NCBI RefSeq assembly: GCF_019977395.1
Contig: NZ_AP024660.1
Coordinates: 4,402,001 to 4,466,000, forward strand
Length of the DNA: 64,000 nt
From: Arthrobacter sp. NicSoilC5
Lineage (GTDB): Bacteria > Actinomycetota > Actinomycetes > Actinomycetales > Micrococcaceae
Direction of reading: 5' to 3'
Below are positions 18,945-27,500 of this stretch, in pieces (within the stretch, counting starts at the first letter, position 1; each line of letters starts with the position of its first letter). A program made the position numbers and the translations under genes. Below the pieces are notes generated by a model. It saw only the letters and a list, made by a program, of their open reading frames with translations, searched no databases and was not told the DNA's origin.

Positions 18945-20524
18945 AGCGGGATGTTCCCGTGCTTCTTGGCGGGGAGGCTGGCCCTCTTGTCCCGCAGGGC
19001 GCGCAGTCCCTTGATGATCTGGAGACGGGTGTCCGAGGGGGCGATGACAGCGTCCACGTAGCCCAGCTCGGCGGCCTGGTAGGGGTTGAGGAGTTCTTCC
19101 TCGTACTGCTGGATCACCTGGGCGCGGCGGGCCTCGACGTCGCCGCCGTCCTCGGCAACGGCTGCGAGGTCGCGGCGGTAGAGGATGTTCACCGCACCCT
19201 GCGCACCCATCACGCCGATCTGCGCCGTGGGCCACGCCAGGTTCAGGTCGGCACCGAGCTTCTTGGAGCCCATGACGATGTAGGCGCCCCCGTAGGCCTT
19301 GCGGGTGATGACGGTGAGCTTGGGGACGGTGGCCTCGGCGTAGGCGTAGAGAAGCTTCGCGCCGCGGCGGATGATGCCCTGGAACTCCTGGTCCTTGCCG
19401 GGCAGGAAGCCGGGGACATCCACCAGGGTGATGATGGGGATGTTGAAGGCGTCGCAGTGGCGCACGAAGCGGGCCGCCTTTTCCGATGCGGCGATGTCCA
19501 GGGTGCCGGCGAACTGGAGGGGCTGGTTGGCCACGATGCCTACAGTGTGGCCCTCCACCCGGCCATAGCCGATCATCACGTTGGGCGCGTACAGGGCCTG
19601 CATCTCCAGGAAGTGCCCGTCGTCCACGATCTGCTCCACCACTGCGCGCATGTCGTAGGGCTGGTTGGCTGAATCCGGAACCAGCGTGTCCAGGGCGAGG
19701 TCGTCGTCGTCGATCTCCAACTCCTGCTGGTGCCCCAGGACGGGTGCCTCTGCCAGGTTGTTCGACGGGAGGAAGTCCAGCAGTTCGCGCACGAACTCGA
19801 TGGCATCTGTCTCGTCCGAGGCCAGGTAGGTGGAGGTTCCGGTGGTGGCGTTGTGCTGCCGGGCGCCGCCGAGGGTTTCCATGTCCACGTCCTCGCCGGT
19901 GACGGTCTTGATGACGTCCGGGCCGGTAATGAACATGTGTGAGGTCTTGTCCACCATCACCACGTAGTCGGTGAGCGCGGGGGAGTAGGCCGCGCCGCCG
20001 GCGGACGGGCCCATGATGAGCGAAATCTGCGGCACCACGCCGGATGCGTGGACGTTGTTGCGGAAGATGTCCGCGAACATGGCCAGCGAGGCCACGCCTT
20101 CCTGGATGCGGGCGCCGCCGCCGTCCAGGATGCCGACGACGGGGCAGCCGTTGCGGAGCGCGAACTCCTGGACCTTGACGATCTTTTCGCCGTTGACCTG
20201 GCTCAGCGATCCGCCGTAGACGGTGAAGTCCTGGCTGTAGACCGCCACCAGGCGTCCGTCCACGGTGCCGTAGCCGGAGACCAGGCCATCGCCCAGCGGC
20301 TTCTTCTTTTCCATGCCAAAGGCGGTGGAGCGGTGCACGGCCAGGGCGTCAAACTCAACAAACGAGTCCTCGTCCAGCAGCAGCGCGATGCGCTCGCGGG
20401 CGGTGTTCTTGCCGCGGGCGTGCTGCTTTTCGATGGCTTCGGGGCCGGAAGGCTGTTCGGCGCGCGCCTGGCGGTCGCGGAAATCGGCAATCTTTCCCGC
20501 TGTCGTTGTCAGATCGTGGCTCAT
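18941..20524 (-). CDS. accD: Acyl-CoA carboxylase beta subunit (carboxyltransferase)
   Basis: 527 residues from ATG 20524. GGAGA lies about 8 bp upstream, and a TTG codon directly before it is the alternative. It has two crotonase-like halves, each with an oxyanion-forming Gly-Gly: [13 protein letters not shown] in the first and [14 protein letters not shown] in the second. The C-terminus has the usual YRRDLAA and [17 protein letters not shown] segments. It transfers the carboxyl group from biotin of the alpha subunit to acyl-CoA (propionyl- or acetyl-CoA class). It is followed by accE with a 4-bp overlap and has the operator candidate 20655-20669 upstream. Confidence 0.92.
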   Translation of the reverse strand: MSHDLTTTAGKIADFRDRQARAEQPSGPEAIEKQHARGKNTARERIALLLDEDSFVEFDALAVHRSTAFGMEKKKPLGDGLVSGYGTVDGRLVAVYSQDFTVYGGSLSQVNGEKIVKVQEFALRNGCPVVGILDGGGARIQEGVASLAMFADIFRNNVHASGVVPQISLIMGPSAGGAAYSPALTDYVVMVDKTSHMFITGPDVIKTVTGEDVDMETLGGARQHNATTGTSTYLASDETDAIEFVRELLDFLPSNNLAEAPVLGHQQELEIDDDDLALDTLVPDSANQPYDMRAVVEQIVDDGHFLEMQALYAPNVMIGYGRVEGHTVGIVANQPLQFAGTLDIAASEKAARFVRHCDAFNIPIITLVDVPGFLPGKDQEFQGIIRRGAKLLYAYAEATVPKLTVITRKAYGGAYIVMGSKKLGADLNLAWPTAQIGVMGAQGAVNILYRRDLAAVAEDGGDVEARRAQVIQQYEEELLNPYQAAELGYVDAVIAPSDTRLQIIKGLRALRDKRASLPAKKHGNIPL

Positions 20525-20654
20525 CAAGTGTCTCCGGCTCTGTAGCAGGTCAGTTCTGTCGGCTGGCGGCCCGTGTTGTCCGGCGCTTTAAGTAGCATCC
20601 ACACAAAAGACCAACCCTGCTGGCAAGTCTAGTGACGGTTTGGGCGCCGACGGC

Positions 20655-20669
20655 TGTAGGGAACCTACA
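20655..20669 (-). promoter_or_regulatory. Palindromic operator candidate upstream of accD
   Basis: TGTAGG-GAA-CCTACA, a perfect 6-3-6 inverted repeat about 130 bp before accD. It matches the accA upstream site at 14 of 15 bases in the same orientation, and like that site it overlaps a TACA-type -10 hexamer on the minus strand. Shared control of the two carboxylase loci is the simple reading. Confidence 0.62.
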
Positions 20670-20699
20670 ATTTTCTGCGGGTCGAGCAACCCCTTCGCA

Positions 20700-20719
20700 A
20701 TGTTACTCGCCGGTAACAT
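20700..20719. promoter_or_regulatory. Perfect palindrome ATGTTAC-N6-GTAACAT in the SDR promoter
   Basis: Seven-base arms (20700-20706 and 20713-20719) flank TCGCCG. The site covers the spacer and expected -35 area of the SDR promoter, whose -10 candidate TACAGT is at 20728-20733. This placement is typical of a TetR-type repressor. It is distinct from the TGTAGG site 30 bp away. Confidence 0.6.
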
Positions 20720-20739
20720 AGTTGGGTTACAGTGTTCCC

Positions 20740-21627
20740 ATGACTTCAAGCGACGATGCTTTGCATGCCTCCGAAAGCCCGTACCGGGCCGCCGGCTCCC
20801 TGGCGGGCCGGACCATCCTGCTGTCCGGCGGCAGCCGCGGGATCGGCCTGGCCATCGCCCTGAGGGCGGCCCGGGACGGCGCCAATATCGTCCTCCTTGC
20901 CAAGACGGGGGAGCCGCACCCCAAGCTTGCCGGAACGGTCTACACCGCAGCCCGGGAGCTGGAGGCGGCCGGAGGCCAGGCGTTGCCCCTGGTGGGCGAC
21001 GTGCGCAGGGACGAGGACGTGGCAGGCGCCGTGGCCGCTGCCGTGGACCGGTTCGGCGGCATCGACGTCGTCATCAACAATGCTTCCGCCATTGACCTCT
21101 CCACCACGGACGCCGTGGACATGAAGAAGTACGACCTCATGCAGGACATCAACGTCCGCGGCACTTTCCTGCTGTCCAAGTTGGCGCTCCCGGCGCTGCG
21201 TGCCTCCGGACAGGGGCACATCCTGACGCTCTCGCCGCCGCTGAACCTCCACCCCTCCTGGGCTGGAAAGCACCTCGCCTACACCATGGCCAAATACGGG
21301 ATGAGCCTGACCACCCTGGGCCTGGCCGAGGAACTGAAGGCTGACGGGATCAGGGTCAACTCACTGTGGCCATGCACCCTGATCGACACGGCGGCCATCC
21401 GCAACATGCCCCACGGCGACACCATGGTGCTGGCCGCCCGCGGCCCGCAGATCATGGCCGACGCCGCCCACGCCGTCCTGACCGGAAGCAACCTCGCCGC
21501 GGGCGCGCCGCCGTCGGGCAACTTCTACACGGATGAGCAGGTCCTCGGCGCCGCGGGCGTGACCGACTTCCGCCCCTACAGCCTGGGGGCACCGGAAGGC
21601 CGGCTGGTTCCCGACATCTTCCTCTAG
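20740..21627 (+). CDS. Short-chain dehydrogenase/reductase, HSDL2-like
   Basis: 295 residues from ATG 20740. A TACAGT hexamer ends 7 bp before the ATG and no Shine-Dalgarno is seen, so the mRNA is probably leaderless. The cofactor motif GGSRGIGLAIALRA and NNAS are normal for classical SDRs. The catalytic region reads LSPPLN followed by AYTMAKYGMS, with the Tyr-x3-Lys pair and the SPPLN signature of hydroxysteroid-dehydrogenase-like protein 2 relatives, which act in lipid metabolism. It is divergent from accD, and the palindrome at 20700 would control it. The substrate is unknown. Confidence 0.85.
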   Translation: MTSSDDALHASESPYRAAGSLAGRTILLSGGSRGIGLAIALRAARDGANIVLLAKTGEPHPKLAGTVYTAARELEAAGGQALPLVGDVRRDEDVAGAVAAAVDRFGGIDVVINNASAIDLSTTDAVDMKKYDLMQDINVRGTFLLSKLALPALRASGQGHILTLSPPLNLHPSWAGKHLAYTMAKYGMSLTTLGLAEELKADGIRVNSLWPCTLIDTAAIRNMPHGDTMVLAARGPQIMADAAHAVLTGSNLAAGAPPSGNFYTDEQVLGAAGVTDFRPYSLGAPEGRLVPDIFL

Positions 21628-21711
21628 CAGGCCCCCGGCGGTGCCCGGACGGTCTGTTCCGGGACGGCAGGTGGCTGGGAGGGACCCGGCGCGGCTCGGT
21701 AGGATCTAGCT

Positions 21712-22620
21712 ATGGATGACGCACATGCACCGGGTTCCCCCCTGAACCGAGGGGACCTGGCCGACCAGCGTTTCCTCGCCGCCACGGGGATCCCCCGGAT
21801 CGACGTCGTGGACTCCACCGGCTCCACCAACGCCGACCTCCTGCGCGGTGTCACGGTGGACCCTGGGGCCTGGCCGGACCTCTCCGTCCTGACGGCCGAG
21901 TACCAGACAGCCGCACGGGGACGCCTGGACAGGCGGTGGGAGGCGCCCCCGCTGAGCTCGGTGTCTGTCTCGGTGGTGCTGCGTCCGGTCAATGCGGAGG
22001 GCAGGCCCCTCCCCACCCAGAGCTACTCCTGGCTGTCCCTCATCGCAGCCCTGGCGCTGCGTGAAACGCTGCTGGAAACGGCGGGCCTCCCGGCCGAGCT
22101 CAAATGGCCCAACGATGTCCTGGTGCGCGGCAGGAAGATCGCCGGCATCCTGGCCCAGCTGGGCCCCATGGTGGACGGCAGCGTGCCCCCCGTGATCCTG
22201 GGGACCGGGCTGAACGTCACCCTGCGCGAAAGCGAACTTCCGGTTCCCACTGCCACGTCCGTGGCCATCGAAGGTGCCCGCACCACCGACCGCACCGCGC
22301 TGCTGAAAAGCTACCTGTCCCACTTCGCGGTCCTGTACCGCAGTTTCTGCAACGCCGACGGCGACCCGACGGCCGGCATGGCGGGGGGCCCTTCGCTGCA
22401 CAAAAGAGTGGAGGCCGTCATGGTCACCCTGGGAAAGCAGGTACGCGCGCAGCTGCCCGGCGACCACGAAATCATTGGGCATGCCTCCCGGCTGGATGAC
22501 TACGGCTCCCTGCTGGTGGTGGACCGGGACTCGCACGAGCACGTGGTCACCGCCGGGGACGTGGTGCACCTGCGGCCCTGGACATCCCCGGACGCGCCAA
22601 ACCAGGGTGGGTATGCGTAA
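21712..22620 (+). CDS. birA: Biotin--[acetyl-CoA-carboxylase] ligase
   Basis: 302 residues. The ligase signature is complete: an ARGRLDRRWEAPP biotinyl-AMP loop, ELKWPNDVLVRGRKIAGIL with the catalytic Lys residues, and a C-terminal SH3-like domain. No N-terminal winged helix is present, so it is a group I enzyme without repressor function. It attaches biotin to the carrier Lys of the acyl-CoA carboxylase alpha subunit. A TAGGAT box ends 7 bp before ATG 21712, so the transcript is probably leaderless. The 3' end overlaps the PH-domain gene by 8 bp. Confidence 0.93.
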   Translation: MDDAHAPGSPLNRGDLADQRFLAATGIPRIDVVDSTGSTNADLLRGVTVDPGAWPDLSVLTAEYQTAARGRLDRRWEAPPLSSVSVSVVLRPVNAEGRPLPTQSYSWLSLIAALALRETLLETAGLPAELKWPNDVLVRGRKIAGILAQLGPMVDGSVPPVILGTGLNVTLRESELPVPTATSVAIEGARTTDRTALLKSYLSHFAVLYRSFCNADGDPTAGMAGGPSLHKRVEAVMVTLGKQVRAQLPGDHEIIGHASRLDDYGSLLVVDRDSHEHVVTAGDVVHLRPWTSPDAPNQGGYA

Positions 22621-23212
22621 AACCCTCGTGCCAGGGGAGCAGGTCATCGTCACTACCCGTCCGCAGCCGAGGAAGCTTGCCGGAGCCGCCGTGGCCTTTG
22701 TCCTGGCGCCGGCACTTGCCGCCTTCGCCAGCGCCTGGGTCATCCGCGGCGGGGCCGCCCGCCTGGCGCCCGCCCTGGGCCGGCAGTGGACGCCCTGGCT
22801 CGTGACCGCCTGCGTCCTCGCCGCTGCAGCCGTATGGCTGGGCTACTGCCTGCCCCGCCTGCTGCGCTGGCAAGGCACCCGCTACACCCTGACCAGCCAG
22901 CGGATGGTGGCCCGGTATGGCCTGCTGAACCGGCGGGACCAGCAGGTGAACCTGGCGTCGGTGCGCAACCTGACGGTCCATGAATCGCTGCTGCAGCGAC
23001 TGGTGCGCTCAGGGAATATATCCTTGGAAACCGGGTACCAGGGCGTGGTGACCTTTCGCGACGTGCCCGAGGTTGCCCGGTTCCGCGACTTTATCCTCGA
23101 CGCCATCGGGGAACTGCCGGATGACAGCGTGGCCCGGCCGGGCGGCGCGGCGCATTACCCCGCCGGGGCTTTTCCGGAGGACATGAGAGAAGGTGGACGG
23201 GATGACCGATGA
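22613..23212 (+). CDS. PH-domain (bPH2/YdbS-like) membrane protein
   Basis: 199 residues from ATG 22613, inside the end of birA in another frame. AGGGTGGG just upstream is the likely ribosome site. Two membrane helices (about residues 22-44 and 58-80) are followed by a bacterial PH domain with TRYTLTSQRMVARYGLLNRRDQQVNL and VRNLTVHESLLQRLV. This is the usual bPH2 pattern in which strand 1 follows the second helix. Function unknown; family members bind the membrane or act in envelope stress. The C-terminal 30 residues are polar. Confidence 0.8.
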   Translation: MRKTLVPGEQVIVTTRPQPRKLAGAAVAFVLAPALAAFASAWVIRGGAARLAPALGRQWTPWLVTACVLAAAAVWLGYCLPRLLRWQGTRYTLTSQRMVARYGLLNRRDQQVNLASVRNLTVHESLLQRLVRSGNISLETGYQGVVTFRDVPEVARFRDFILDAIGELPDDSVARPGGAAHYPAGAFPEDMREGGRDDR

Positions 23213-24416
23213 GGACCAGCAGGAACGCGTGGGCAGCATCGCACCTGCAGCCACCGCCGCACTCGACCCCGCCGCCGGAAGCGGTGACGTGAACGCCGTC
23301 CCTGCGGCGACACCGGAACCCGGCCCGGCTGACGGAGCGCCGGGGACCGACCGGCACCCGCCTACCGGCGCCATGTCCGCCGAACGGCTGGCCATGAAGG
23401 CCCTCGAAGCCCGCCTCCTGGGCGGGGAACGCAAGCTCCGCCGTCGTGAAGTTGCCGCGGGTGCGGGAGTCTCGCTGCTTTCTGCCCGTAAACTCTGGCG
23501 TGCCCTCGGCTTCCCGAATTTCGGTGACGAGGATGTCGCGTTCACGGAACGCGATCAGGCGGCCCTGTCCACCATTGTGGATCTGGTCCGCGCCGGCAAG
23601 CTTACCGAGGAAGCCGCTATCTCGGTGACCCGCTCCATCGGGCAGATGACGGACCGCATGGTGGTCTGGCAGATCGAGGCCCTGGTGGAGGACATGGTCC
23701 ACGAGCAGGGGGTCACGGATGCCGTGGCCCGCAAGCGCCTGGTCAACGAACTGCCCGCGCTGGTGGACGCGCTCGAAGAGGTGCTGGTGTACTCCTGGCG
23801 CCGCCAGCTCAACGCCGGGGTCCAGCGGCTGGCCGTGCGCGCCGAGGCCGGACTGCAGGCCAGCGAGGAAGGCCGGGAAGGCGACGAGGACGACGCGCCG
23901 CTGCCCCTCGCGCGCGCGGTTGGCTTCGCTGACCTGGTCTCCTACACCAGCCTGTCCCGCCGGATGAACGAAAAGACACTGGCCCGGCTGGTCCAGCGCT
24001 TCGAGAACAAGTGCGCCGAGATCATTTCGGTGGGCGGCGGCCGGCTGGTCAAGACCGTGGGCGATGAAGTCCTGTACATCGCCGAAACCCCGGCGGCCGG
24101 TGCCGAGATTTCCCTGGCGCTCGCCGAGGCCTTCACCGAGGACGAGATCCTCCCCGAAGCCCGGGTGGCCATGGTGTGGGGCAGGATCCTGTCCCGCCTG
24201 GGCGACATCTACGGTCCCACTGTCAATCTCGCAGCGCGCCTCACCACGCTTGCCGATCCCGGAACGGTGCTGGTGGATTCCATGACCGCCTCGGCGCTGG
24301 AACATGACGAGCGGTTCGTCCTGATTCCCCAGGAGCCGGAAAACGTGCGCGGCTTCGGCGAGATCAATCCCGTCCGCCTCACGCGGGGCCGGGGCAAGGG
24401 CCTGGTCCTCGACTAG
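23202..24416 (+). CDS. Class III adenylate cyclase with N-terminal regulatory domain (Rv1264-like)
   Basis: 404 residues from ATG 23202; a GTG three codons earlier is possible. An Ala/Pro-rich lead is followed by a helical domain with HTH-like REVAAGAGVSLLSARKLWRA, matching the autoinhibitory regulatory domain of mycobacterial Rv1264. The cyclase domain keeps all six catalytic positions: Asp244 and Asp288 for metal, Lys284 and Asp335 for adenine, Asn342 and Arg346 for the transition state (spacing as in Rv1264). It should make cAMP in the cytoplasm as a homodimer. The start overlaps the PH gene by 11 bp. pH control is inferred only from the Rv1264 similarity. Confidence 0.87.
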   Translation: MTDEDQQERVGSIAPAATAALDPAAGSGDVNAVPAATPEPGPADGAPGTDRHPPTGAMSAERLAMKALEARLLGGERKLRRREVAAGAGVSLLSARKLWRALGFPNFGDEDVAFTERDQAALSTIVDLVRAGKLTEEAAISVTRSIGQMTDRMVVWQIEALVEDMVHEQGVTDAVARKRLVNELPALVDALEEVLVYSWRRQLNAGVQRLAVRAEAGLQASEEGREGDEDDAPLPLARAVGFADLVSYTSLSRRMNEKTLARLVQRFENKCAEIISVGGGRLVKTVGDEVLYIAETPAAGAEISLALAEAFTEDEILPEARVAMVWGRILSRLGDIYGPTVNLAARLTTLADPGTVLVDSMTASALEHDERFVLIPQEPENVRGFGEINPVRLTRGRGKGLVLD

Positions 24417-24555
24417 GAACCAGGTTTTGGCCGCCGCCAGGCCTGCTGAAAGAATTTGTCCATTTGTTGGCGTATAGCGGTATCGTTGTGGTGCCCGGGG
24501 TCCCGTGACGCCGGCTGCAGGCAAAGGGCCTAGATCTACCGGGGGATTTTCACTC

Positions 24556-27500
24556 ATGAAACGTCGCGGACAAACGCGCGCCCAAAGCCCTGTCTCCGGC
24601 ACGCCCCGGTGGAGCCGCCTGGCGCGCTCCCGGTGGTTCTCCGGTACTGCGTTTGGTGCTGTGGTTGCTGTGGTGGTGACGGGTGCTGTGTTGTATCCGG
24701 GGTTTAAGACCACTGAGGTGGAGTTGAATGACGGTGGTGTGTGGGTTGTTTCGAAGTCCCGGAATGCTGTGGGGCGGTTGAATTATCCGTCGCGGGTGTT
24801 GGATGGTGCGGTGACGCCTGCGTCTACCACCTTTGATGTCCTTCAGCATGCGGGCGAGGTGTTCGTTGATGATGAGACTGGGTCGACGTTGAACCAGGTG
24901 TCGCCGGCGAATATGCGCTTGGGTGGGGATAAGCAGTTGCCGGGCTCGGCTGATGTGAGTTTCGGGGCGCGGACCATTTCGGTGACGGATGCTGCTTCGG
25001 GCAAGGTGTGGGCGGTGTCGCCGTCGACGGTGAATGGTTTTGACCAGGAGGCGTCGGAGCCGGTGATGGTGGGTTCTGAGGGGATTGTGTCGGCGGTTGG
25101 TTCTGATGACCGGATTTATTCGGCGGATCCGAAGACCGGGGTTGTGACGGTGACGGGTGTTGATGCCAATGGTGCGGTGACGTCGTCGGAGTCCAGTACT
25201 CGGGATGGGCTCAAGGGTGCCGGGGATCTGCAGATGACCGTGGTGGGGGACCAGCCGGTGGTGTTGGATGCTGCTGCGGGGAGCTTGTTCCTGCCTGGTG
25301 GTAAGCGGTTGGCGTTGGAGGATGCGCGGGATGCGAAGTTGCAGCAGGCCGGGCCGGGCAGTGATGTTGTGGCGGTGGCGACGCGGAAGGCGTTGTTGAA
25401 GCAGCCGTTGGATGGTGGGACGGCCAAGACCGTGGGGTTCGACGGCGAGGGGGCTCCTGCTGCGCCGGTGCAGTTGGGCGGGTGTGTGCATGCGGCGTGG
25501 TCGGGTGCGAACAAGTACGTCCGGGATTGCGTCAATGATGCTGATGATAAGAATGTTGCGGTGCCCAAGGCGAGTGCGTCGCCGTCGTATGTTTTCCGGG
25601 TAAACCGGGACCTGGTGGTCCTCAATGATGTGAACTCGGGGAACGTGTGGTTGGTCAACCAGAACATGCAGCTGGTGAACAACTGGGACGACGTCATCCC
25701 ACCGCAGCAGACCTCGGACGACGCCGACAAGGACTCCGCCGACGAAGTCCAGCAGACCGTGCTGCCGGACCGCACCAAGCCCAACAGCGCGCCCGTGGCC
25801 AAACCTGACCAGTTCGGCATCCGCGCCGGAAAGACAACCATCCTGCCCGTCCTGGACAACGACTCCGACCCCGACGGCGACGTCCTCACCGTCCGTCCCC
25901 CCGAAGGCGTGAAAACCGGCGCCGTCTCGCCCATCTACGGATCCACGGGCCTCCAGGTGGCCGTGCCCGCCGACAAGACCGGCAGCGAAACCTTCAAGTA
26001 CACCGTGGACGACGGCCGCGGGCTGTCAGCGTCAGCGGACATCACCCTCAACATCATTCCGCCCGGCACCAACACCCCGCCGCGGCAAAAGCCCAACCGG
26101 AACACCACGCTGGTGGTCCAGTCAGGCAAAGCGGTCACCCAGAACATCCTTCCGGACTGGATTGATCCCGACGGCGATGACCTGTTCGCCGTCTCAGTGA
26201 CCAGCACCGACCCGCTGGACCAGGCCCGGATCCGCCCCGACGGCCAGCTGACCTTCCAGGACTCCGGCACCGCCCCGGGCCGGAAAGTCCTCACCGTCAC
26301 AGTCTCGGACGGACAGTCCACCGCCGAAGGCAAGGTCACCGTGGACGTCAGGAGCCCCGGGGCCCTGCCGCCCATCGCCAACGCCGACCATGTGGTGGCC
26401 GTGGCCGGCACCGATACCGTCATCACCCCGCTCAAGAACGATTCGGACCCGCAGGGCGGGGCACTGCGGCTGGCGCAGGCCACGCCGGATGCCGAGTCCA
26501 CAGCCACCCTGAACCCGGACCAGCAGACGTTCACGTTCAATTGCCGGACCCTTGGCGCCCACTACGTCAGCTACCTGGTGACCAACGGCCCGGCCAGCGC
26601 CCAACAGCTGGTCCGCGTCGACGTGGTGCCGGGCACCGACCAGGGTGCGCCGGTCGCCGTCCGCGACACCGCGCTGCTTCCCACCGGCGGGGATGTCCTG
26701 GTTGACGTCCTGGGCAACGACTCGGATCCCTCCGGAGGAGTGCTGGTGGTGCAGTCCGTAACCGCCGACGCCGGCCTGCCGGTCAGCGTGGCAGTGCTGG
26801 ACCACTCGGTGGTGAGGATCACCGACATCCGCGCCGAAGGCCAGCTGACGGTCCGGTACACCGTCTCCAACGGACGCTCGTCCGCCACCGGCGAGATCGC
26901 CGTGCTGATGGTTCCCGCTCCCGCCAAGCTCCAGGCACCCCAGGCCAAGCCGGACGAGGCCACGGTCAGGGCGAACGACGTCGTCACCATCCCCGTCCTG
27001 GCCAACGACGCCGACCCCAACGGCTCCAAGCTCACTCTGCTGCCGGAACTCGCCCAGCAGCCTGACGCCGCCGACGGCCGCATGTTCGTGGCGGGCGACC
27101 AGCTGCGGTTCGTGGCCGGCCCCGAAGCGAAGACCGTGTACGCCATTTACAAGGTCCAAAACGAATCCGGGCAGGTGGACTCGCAACAGGTCACCATTCG
27201 CATCCGTGCCCGGGACGATGACCGCAACACGCGGCCCGAGCCCCGCAACCTGACCGCCCGCGTGGTGGCCGGGATGACCGTCAAGGTGCCCGTGCCCCTG
27301 GACGGCATCGACGCCGACGGCGACTCCGTCCAGCTCATCGGCATCGACAAGGCACCGGCCATGGGAACCGCCGTGGTACGCGACGGCTACCTCGAGTTCA
27401 CGGCCGCCGGCGACGCAGCCGGCACTGACAGCTTCACCTACCGGGTCCGGGACAGGATCGGTGCCGAGAACACCGGAACCGTCATTGTGGGCATTGCCCC

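Noticed and set aside
24451..24490. Sigma-70 promoter for giant gene A (TTGTCC, TATAGC, TATCGT)
   Set aside because: No pair of hexamers has 16-18 bp spacing, so I did not list it as a feature.
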